From: JAYWDA01 sp043747555
GTDB lineage: Bacteria; Bdellovibrionota; Bdellovibrionia; Bdellovibrionales; Bdellovibrionaceae
Length of the DNA stretch: 19,155 nt
Direction of reading: 5' to 3'
Assembly (NCBI GenBank): GCA_043747555.1
Contig: JAYTOY010000026.1
Coordinates: forward strand, 1 to 19,155
Shown here: positions 14,807 to 19,155 of the stretch, in pieces
How positions within the stretch are numbered: position 1 is the first letter of the stretch
Layout: each line of letters opens with the position of its first letter
Program-made: the position numbers and the translations under genes
Notes under the pieces: generated by a model
Database searches by the model: none
The model's input: only the letters and a program-made list of their open reading frames with translations
Told to the model about the DNA's origin: nothing

Positions 14807-14814
14807 TGATAATA
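14772..14814 (+). promoter_or_regulatory. Promoter and palindrome for second toxin-antitoxin locus
   Basis: A TTGAAA -35 (14772-14777), 16-nt spacer and TATTAT -10 (14794-14799) lie within the 3' end of the transposase-like gene. A perfect dyad, TATTATC-gtatagt-GATAATA (14794-14814), covers the -10 and likely transcript start, suiting an antitoxin-bound operator. The predicted transcript start is at or next to the GTG at 14806, so a near-leaderless toxin mRNA is possible, as at the other locus. Confidence 0.5.
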
Positions 14815-15056
14815 TGTATCACGGGAGCGCTCACTCAAGATATCTTTGATGGGGAAAAATCCAAAGCGGCTATTGGATTTGATTAATGCGGCTACTCCGC
14901 CTTGATGACTTGCGGATTCCACCAGGAAATCGATTAGAAGCGTTAAAAGGAAACTATGAAGGATTTCATAGCGTCCGCATAAATAGCCAGTGGCGAATTG
15001 TCTTTAGGTGGCTCGATGGCGATGCGGATCAGGTACAAATTATTGATTATCATTGA
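14806..15056 (+). pseudogene. HigB toxin, frameshifted/internally deleted
   Basis: From GTG 14806 one frame gives VIICITGALTQDIFDGEKSK, which aligns in length and pattern with the first 20 residues of HigB proteins (M-I-x-S-F, then I-F-x-G). It hits a stop at about 14884. A second frame from ATG 14886 supplies the C-terminal two thirds: LDDLRIPPGNRLEALKG, RINSQWRIVFRW and the terminal DYH, all standard HigB elements. About 25 residues of the usual middle are missing and the halves are out of frame, so a deletion has destroyed the gene. A 56-residue C-terminal product could still be made. The intact antitoxin follows 12 nt later. Confidence 0.7.
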
Positions 15057-15068
15057 AAGGGGTAGTGC

Positions 15069-15359
15069 ATGTTACCAAAAAAAAGACCACCAACACATCC
15101 TGGTGAAATTTTGCAAAAAGAATTTCTGGATCCGATGGATTTGACACAATCGGCACTGGCAAAACACCTTGGATGGACTCATGCGAAAGTGAATGAGATT
15201 ATTGCTGAAAAGCGTGGTGTTTCTCCAGAGGCCGCTTTATCTTTGGCAGATGTTTTTGGAACCTCCGCTGAAATGTGGATGAATCTTCAAGCGAATTATG
15301 ATTTATGGTATGCGCAACAATCCCACAAAAAAAAAGGTCGCCTTCCAAAAGTAGGGTAA
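15069..15359 (+). CDS. higA: HigA family antitoxin
   Basis: A 96-residue antitoxin of the HigA type. The N-terminus has the family signature PTHPGEILQKEFLDPMDLTQSALA, leading into an XRE helix-turn-helix (WTHAKVNEIIAEKRGVSPEAA) and the dimer region DVFGTSAEMWMNLQANYDLW. A GAAAGGGG Shine-Dalgarno precedes ATG 15069. Family members bind and inhibit HigB mRNA interferases and repress their own promoter. Its HigB partner directly upstream is broken, so here it may work only as a repressor, or protect against related toxins elsewhere. Confidence 0.9.
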   Translation: MLPKKRPPTHPGEILQKEFLDPMDLTQSALAKHLGWTHAKVNEIIAEKRGVSPEAALSLADVFGTSAEMWMNLQANYDLWYAQQSHKKKGRLPKVG

Positions 15360-15395
15360 TTAGTCCAAAGTAATAAATCCTAGGAGATCCGTAAT

Positions 15396-15875
15396 ATGCA
15401 AAAAGCCTATGCCTGCATTTGGTCCAATCAGAGTGCTGCCGAAATGGTGAAGTTTTATAAATCTGTTTTTAAAGGCACTAAAGTGGGCAATTTTTCATAC
15501 TGGGGTAAGAACCCAATGGGTGTCAAAGAAGGCTCGGTCCTTACGGCGCACCTAACAATTTTGGGGCAAAAGCTGATGCTTTTAAATGGTTACACAGAAG
15601 TCCCATTTACTAACTCCATTTCTTTTGTGGTTCCCTGTAAAACTCAGCGAGAAATCGATAACTATTGGAAAAAGTTAACTGCCGCTGGCGGTCAGCCGGT
15701 TCAGTGTGGATGGTTGATTGATAAGTACGGTCTTCGCTGGCAGATTGTTCCTGCCAGCTTTGACAAGTGGAACACCACTAAGAACAAGGCTAAAAAAGAA
15801 GCGATGACACTTGAAATGTGGAAGATGAAAAAGCTAGATCTCAAAAAGCTGAAGGTCGCGTTTGACAAAGCTTAA
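15396..15875 (+). CDS. PhnB-like VOC-fold protein
   Basis: A 159-residue protein of the vicinal-oxygen-chelate fold, PhnB/YjdN-like (often annotated 3-demethylubiquinone methyltransferase domain). Family elements seen are the opening with SAAEMVKFYKSVFKGTK, the VLTAHLTILGQKLMLLNG strand pair, the SISFVVPCKTQREIDNYWKKL helix and DKYGLRWQIVPASF near the end. A Lys-rich C-terminal tail follows. An AGGAG about 9 nt before ATG 15396 supports the start. The biochemical function of most relatives is unknown; they commonly sit beside AHSA1 and ArsR genes, as here, although this one is on the opposite strand. Confidence 0.85.
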   Translation: MQKAYACIWSNQSAAEMVKFYKSVFKGTKVGNFSYWGKNPMGVKEGSVLTAHLTILGQKLMLLNGYTEVPFTNSISFVVPCKTQREIDNYWKKLTAAGGQPVQCGWLIDKYGLRWQIVPASFDKWNTTKNKAKKEAMTLEMWKMKKLDLKKLKVAFDKA

Positions 15876-15892
15876 GTTCAACAAAATAGCCC

Positions 15893-16846
15893 TTAAATTT
15901 TTTCCAAATAAGCCTCAAGCTTATCAAATGATCCGGTCCATCCTTGAGTCATGCCACCTCGGGCGTCTGCGAAAAACTTAATTTCTTCAGGAGTTGCTTG
16001 TCCGTGGGCTTCCCAAGAAATGGTGACTCGAGTTTGATCGGGTCCTTCTTCGGTAAAATTGACTTGTGTCAGCATCGTTTCCGGCCAGATCGGGGCCATC
16101 GGATGCCGAGACATTTTTTCGTTTTCATCACAAAATTGCTGTGTGTAAACGATTTGTTGAGAAGGTATTATTTGAAGATATTCGGCCCTTCCGTACATTT
16201 TTATACCAGTGTCATTAGCCATTACGTAAAATGAACTTCCACCAGACTTAATGTTAGCTTTTATAAAACTCATTTTAAAACCTGTCGGCGGAAGCCACTG
16301 CGCGATATGTTCGGGCTGAGTCCACATCTTAAACATCGTTTCTATTGGAACATCGAAGGACCGATTGATCACAAATTGCTCTTTGCCAGAAGAATTTTTT
16401 TCTAAGTATTCAGCCAGGCGATCCCATGTTGAATTTCCACCCGCTTTTTTAATAAATTTCTTCGTCTGCTCAGCGGCTTCAGGCGTAGAAAGACGCATCG
16501 TCATTTCCATTTTCGTTTTGCCTTTGATTTCTGAAAAAAGAACTGTCACATGAAAAAGCGGTGGACTGTTTTCACTGGCACCGTGGTCGTAAACAAGGCG
16601 TGAGTATTTGTCGACCTCAAAGTAGTGAGTCATGTTTGGATAATCAACTCCGTCAGGACCGTGCATTGTGTAGACCCAGGTGCCACCGGCTCGCAAATCT
16701 TTACTGTGAGTTGTTATTGTGAAACCTCGAGGGCCCCACCACTGCGCCGTTTGTTTGGGATCGGTCCAAGCCTCCCAAACTGCTTTTACAGGAGCATCGT
16801 AAATTCGTGAAATTTGAATCTCGTTAGATTTATTTTTTTCGGCCAT
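15893..16846 (-). CDS. Double AHSA1/SRPBCC-domain protein
   Basis: A 317-residue protein of two tandem AHSA1-type START-fold domains. Domain 1 (about 10-140) begins ISRIYDAPVKAVWEAWTDP and QTAQWWGP. Domain 2 (about 155-317) begins INRSFDVPIETMFKMWTQP and HIAQWLPP. Each ends in a W-x-x-x-x-x-x-L-E-x-Y-L-E-K helix. The fold binds hydrophobic ligands, but the substrates are generally unknown. I use ATG 16846, which has AAGGAA upstream, rather than the earlier in-frame codon at 16873. The start overlaps the ArsR gene's 3' end by 17 bp, so the regulator and this protein form one coupled operon. Tandem duplication in one chain is less common than single-domain relatives. Confidence 0.88.
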   Translation of the reverse strand: MAEKNKSNEIQISRIYDAPVKAVWEAWTDPKQTAQWWGPRGFTITTHSKDLRAGGTWVYTMHGPDGVDYPNMTHYFEVDKYSRLVYDHGASENSPPLFHVTVLFSEIKGKTKMEMTMRLSTPEAAEQTKKFIKKAGGNSTWDRLAEYLEKNSSGKEQFVINRSFDVPIETMFKMWTQPEHIAQWLPPTGFKMSFIKANIKSGGSSFYVMANDTGIKMYGRAEYLQIIPSQQIVYTQQFCDENEKMSRHPMAPIWPETMLTQVNFTEEGPDQTRVTISWEAHGQATPEEIKFFADARGGMTQGWTGSFDKLEAYLEKI

Positions 16847-17195
16847 ATTTTTTCCTTTTCTTCGATTTCTCAAGCATAACTTTTTTTAAATATTCATCCA
16901 GTCGATCAAAACTTTCTTCCCAGAATGTTCTGTAAATTTCCATCCAATCCGCCACATCACGAAGTGGGGTTCCATTAATCTTACAGGGACGCCATTGAGC
17001 TTCTTTGGTTTTCGTAATAAGACCTGCTTTTTCCAAAACTTTAAGATGTTTTGTAACGGCCGGAAGGCTCATGTTTTTTAAAAATGGTTTCGCCAAATCA
17101 GAAACATTCGCATCACCTTTTGAAAGGCGTGCTAACATGGCCCGCCTTGTAGGGTCGGCTAAAGCCGCAAATGTTTTACTGAGATGATCCTGCAT
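16830..17195 (-). CDS. ArsR-family winged-helix repressor
   Basis: A 121-residue ArsR/SmtB-type regulator. It starts LSKTFAALADPTRRAMLARL, the classic helix 1-2 motif, followed by VSDLAKPF and the recognition region MSLPAVTKHLKVLEKAGLI, then a wing with WRPCKINGTPL. The usual metal-binding Cys pair ELCVCDL is absent, as in the SdpR-like subgroup that pairs with AHSA1 genes. The C-terminus is Lys/Arg-rich. It overlaps the AHSA1 gene by 17 bp and probably represses both through the dyad at 17208-17229. A short AGG lies about 8 nt before the ATG. Confidence 0.92.
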   Translation of the reverse strand: MQDHLSKTFAALADPTRRAMLARLSKGDANVSDLAKPFLKNMSLPAVTKHLKVLEKAGLITKTKEAQWRPCKINGTPLRDVADWMEIYRTFWEESFDRLDEYLKKVMLEKSKKRKKYGRKK

Positions 17196-17207
17196 ATTAT
17201 ACCTATC

Positions 17208-17257
17208 GGTTAATTAACCAATTAGTTAAATATAAATTAAAATACGGCTGTTGTCAA
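17208..17257 (-). promoter_or_regulatory. Promoter and operator-like dyad for ArsR-AHSA1 operon
   Basis: On the minus strand a perfect TTGACA -35 (17252-17257), 17-nt spacer and TATATT -10 (17229-17234) precede the ArsR gene. Just downstream, overlapping the likely transcript start, are GGTTAATTAACC (17208-17219, perfect palindrome) and the overlapping near-palindrome TTAACCAATTAGTTAA (17214-17229). A repressor bound there would block the promoter, as is usual for autoregulated ArsR proteins. Confidence 0.65.
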
Positions 17258-17284
17258 ATCTAGGTCGACGGCAAGGGTGTTGAT

Positions 17285-18586
17285 TTAATTGAGCATGCCG
17301 GGCGACCAAAATGCGCGATATTGTCCTTCAGAATCATACGCTTGCGCCTGCTGTTCAACGTCGAAGATATGCGGGGTATTTTCTTTGCCCGCGCCCGCAA
17401 TATAGGCCCAGTTGCCCCAGTTGCTGCAGGGATCGTAATCAATAAGGCATGTCTCAAACCAGCGAGCGCCCATTTTCCAATCGACACCAAGATTGTGCAC
17501 CAAGTAACTTGCAACGTTTTGGCGCATGGGATTTGAAAGCCAGCCACTTTGGTTTAGCTCTCGCATTCCGGCGTCGACAAAGGGTTGCTTTGTTTTCGCT
17601 GTTCGCCATTTTTCAAAAGCAGCCAATTGCAATTCTGAATTCAGAAATTTCGGAGGACCCGCAAGTGAGTCAGTGAACAAATGCCGGCCACGTCTGAAGC
17701 CTTGAATATGAAAATGATCGCGCCACAAAAGTTCATATAAAAACCAAAGTGTGGATTCGTTTGATATTTTTTCGCACTCATAGCGACGAACTTCGCTGTA
17801 AATGCGTCTGGCAGAGATACAACCAAGGGCAAGTGCCGGAGAAAATTTTGATGAGTCATCAAGTTCAATCAGCCCATTTCGTGTGGATTTGTAGGTGCGC
17901 AGATGATCGCCATTCCAAAAAAATTCCTTCATACGTTCTAAGGCCGCTGATTCACCACCGGACATTGAGACTCCGCGCGCAGGCTTAGGGTGCTGCAAAG
18001 CCGTTTGATAATCCCATTTGGGAATATTGCTTAAGCTGGGATTTAAGACGGCTGGCTCAATTTGCGTGATAGGTTTTAAAGGCCCGCGAATTGGCCATGA
18101 TTGTTCCACAATTTTTCTAAACTTGGTAAATCCCATGACCGCATTTGGATTAAACTCTTCCATATCAGAAGGGCAAAACAGAGTCTGCGTTTCAAACGAA
18201 AATGCTGTCCGGCTTGTTAATTCAAGTTGCTCTTCAAGTTCGATTTCTTGCTGACGTTCATCGAACGCCGATAACTTGGAATAAAAGACCTGCTGAATAT
18301 CAAGTTTTTCACAGACAGCTAAGACGGTCTTGACAGGATCACCGATAGCGTAAATTAGGTCAGCGCCCAAAGCTTGCAAGCTAACCCGCAGACTATGAAC
18401 ACTTTCCGCTAAAAACTTTTTTCGAAAAGGCGCCATCCGTAATTGCCCTTCAGGCGTTTGCGTATCAAAAGCTTTGTCATACACAAATAAGAACGAAACT
18501 TTATGAGTTTTATCTGACAAAGCCTTGGCCAGTGTCTGATTATCATCCAGGCGAAGGTCATTTCTAAACCAAACAAGGCGATTCAC
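17285..18586 (-). CDS. CRY-DASH (cryptochrome/photolyase family)
   Basis: A 433-residue flavoprotein with an N-terminal Rossmann photolyase domain (LVWFRNDLRLDDNQTL, to about residue 130) and a C-terminal FAD domain. Subfamily marks are GGESAALERM, HLRTYKSTRNGLI, DDSSKFSPALALGCIS, WFLYELLWRDHF, PFVDAGMRELNQSGWLSNPMRQNVASYL, WFETCLIDYDPCSNWGNW and the closing QQAQAYDSEGQY. These fit CRY-DASH rather than class I CPD photolyase. Family members repair cyclobutane dimers, chiefly in single-stranded DNA, and may sense blue light. ATG 18586 has GGAG about 9 nt upstream. It is a single gene with a stem-loop 10 nt before the start and appears intact. Confidence 0.93.
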   Translation of the reverse strand: MNRLVWFRNDLRLDDNQTLAKALSDKTHKVSFLFVYDKAFDTQTPEGQLRMAPFRKKFLAESVHSLRVSLQALGADLIYAIGDPVKTVLAVCEKLDIQQVFYSKLSAFDERQQEIELEEQLELTSRTAFSFETQTLFCPSDMEEFNPNAVMGFTKFRKIVEQSWPIRGPLKPITQIEPAVLNPSLSNIPKWDYQTALQHPKPARGVSMSGGESAALERMKEFFWNGDHLRTYKSTRNGLIELDDSSKFSPALALGCISARRIYSEVRRYECEKISNESTLWFLYELLWRDHFHIQGFRRGRHLFTDSLAGPPKFLNSELQLAAFEKWRTAKTKQPFVDAGMRELNQSGWLSNPMRQNVASYLVHNLGVDWKMGARWFETCLIDYDPCSNWGNWAYIAGAGKENTPHIFDVEQQAQAYDSEGQYRAFWSPGMLN

Positions 18587-18596
18587 TGTGGCTCCA

Positions 18597-18646
18597 GTCG
18601 CGCTAGGCCGTCAAAATATTACGGATATCTTCGAACCTAGCGCGAC
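18597..18646. repeat. Stem-loop with 11-bp arms upstream of CRY-DASH
   Basis: GTCGCGCTAGG (18597-18607) and CCTAGCGCGAC (18636-18646) are perfect inverted arms enclosing 28 nt, within which CCGT (18608-18611) and ACGG (18621-18624) can also pair. It is much more GC-rich than its surroundings and has no U-tract on either side, so it does not look like an intrinsic terminator. It ends 10 nt before the CRY-DASH start on the transcript strand, and could be an operator, an mRNA structure near the ribosome site, or a REP-like element. Confidence 0.6.
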
Positions 18647-18710
18647 ATTGCCAATAACTACACAAGAATTCCGCATCCCCAAACTTCGTCTGCCGAGATA
18701 CACTTTTTTT

Positions 18711-19106
18711 TCAAGAAGCTAAGCCATCGGGAGCAGGCTCAAGCTTTCCTCGTAAGGTGATTAAATTTTTTAAGGTATCAAGTTCGAAGGAGCTATCACT
18801 TGGTATAGGAAGGGGCCCAAACAGCATATTATTTTGATCGAGGCTTATTTTTTCAACTTCGATGATATTACTTTCAAGACTTAGATATCCTTTTACTGTG
18901 ACCTCCTCCCATTCCACTTTTTTTGCACATAAACAAAGTTCTTCACTCATGCTCAAAAAATACTCCCTTGAGTCCGTCTCTAACTTGAATTTAAAGTGGC
19001 GTCCTTCAACTTGATCACTGCATGGAATTAATATTCCCTTGAGTTCAATCTTGGGAGGCCTACTGACCCCGTATATAAAGCAGACAGTTTGAAAAACGGG
19101 ACACAT
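18711..19106 (-). CDS. Unknown protein, 5' end replaced by the terminal repeat
   Basis: The frame runs 131 codons. Its first 16 residues, MCPVFQTVCFIYGVSR, are encoded by the 97-bp repeat, and unique sequence starts at PPKIELKGILIP. In the unique part no good start codon lies near the junction, so the native N-terminus was probably cut off when the element inserted; either a chimeric protein is made or the gene is dead. The rest is soluble, beta-rich and has two close Cys (CLCAKKVEWEEV). I do not recognise a family; an OB-like small beta domain is possible but unsupported. No Shine-Dalgarno is seen before the repeat-derived ATG. Confidence 0.45.
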   Translation of the reverse strand: MCPVFQTVCFIYGVSRPPKIELKGILIPCSDQVEGRHFKFKLETDSREYFLSMSEELCLCAKKVEWEEVTVKGYLSLESNIIEVEKISLDQNNMLFGPLPIPSDSSFELDTLKNLITLRGKLEPAPDGLAS

Positions 19107-19155
19107 CGTGTAAGGTGTGCTTGTTAAAACTTTAACACGGAGTGGGCCATGGGTA
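19059..19155 (+). repeat. 97-bp terminal inverted repeat, right copy
   Basis: Reverse complement of 2-98 over its full 97 bp, ending at the last base of the window. On this strand the outward end carries GGAG, 6 nt, then ATG GGT at the boundary, so the putative mobile gene would start here and run off the window. The repeat's inner edge interrupts the unknown ORF at 18711-19106. Confidence 0.9.

Noticed and set aside
17260..18254. Several 70-95 codon frames overlapping the CRY-DASH gene on both strands
   Set aside because: All are in alternative frames of a full-length gene with continuous family motifs.
2..19155. Entire window as a simple composite transposon
   Set aside because: The content includes a housekeeping gene (rsgA) and ordinary chromosomal genes, and the repeats coincide exactly with the window edges, which is better explained by contig ends in a multicopy sequence.
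1..19155. CRISPR arrays, tRNA or rRNA genes
   Set aside because: No regularly spaced direct repeats and no cloverleaf or rRNA-like stretches were seen on reading both strands by eye; a covariance-model search would be the decisive check.

Overview
The window is bacterial DNA of moderate, slightly AT-leaning composition, densely packed with genes, with several TTG/GTG starts. RsgA, a Lol/MacB-type exporter, DoxX and CRY-DASH point to a Gram-negative host. The general style recalls Bdellovibrionota or other former deltaproteobacteria, but this is a weak inference with no marker gene behind it. A 97-bp sequence occurs once at each end in inverted orientation (2-98 and 19059-19155). In both copies the strand pointing out of the window carries a Shine-Dalgarno-like GGAG and an ATG right at the edge. 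The simplest reading is that the window is one assembly contig that breaks at both ends inside copies of the same multicopy mobile gene.

Left flank (about 100-1300): decayed accessory DNA. It holds a truncated excisionase-like HTH gene, an XRE antitoxin with only the 3' part of its toxin partner, a good promoter with a palindrome in its spacer, and a frameshifted XRE remnant. Next come rsgA (1304-2278), a DoxX-type membrane protein, and an ABC-2 exporter (permease and ATPase overlapping by 4 bp). The exporter is preceded by an 18-residue hydrophobic micro-ORF with a very strong Shine-Dalgarno and by a promoter overlapped by a 10-bp-arm palindrome.

Centre (4642-14067): a compact, mixed-strand set that looks like an uncharacterised acyl or lipid biosynthesis and export cluster. 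Its core is a translationally coupled operon: acyl carrier protein, AMP-forming ligase, ketoacyl synthase III-like condensing enzyme. Around it lie a stand-alone acyl-CoA carboxyltransferase, two related membrane-anchored left-handed beta-helix (hexapeptide) proteins resembling the C-terminal region of Pls-type synthetases, an extended SDR, a classical SDR, and a LolD-like ATPase and FtsX/MacB-like permease at separate positions. A plausible scheme is: activate an acid, load it on the carrier protein, condense with a malonyl-type unit, reduce, transfer or modify at the membrane, export. The product cannot be read from the sequence.

Right flank (14183-18586): a lone Y1 (REP-associated-type) transposase-like gene; a second toxin-antitoxin locus, again with a broken toxin and an intact antitoxin (HigA) behind a promoter with a palindrome; a PhnB-like VOC protein; an ArsR regulator overlapping a double AHSA1/SRPBCC protein, with a near-consensus promoter and an operator-like dyad; and a CRY-DASH photolyase-family gene with an 11-bp-arm stem-loop just upstream. 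A small unknown ORF, apparently truncated by the terminal repeat, closes the window. I saw no rRNA, tRNA or CRISPR array.
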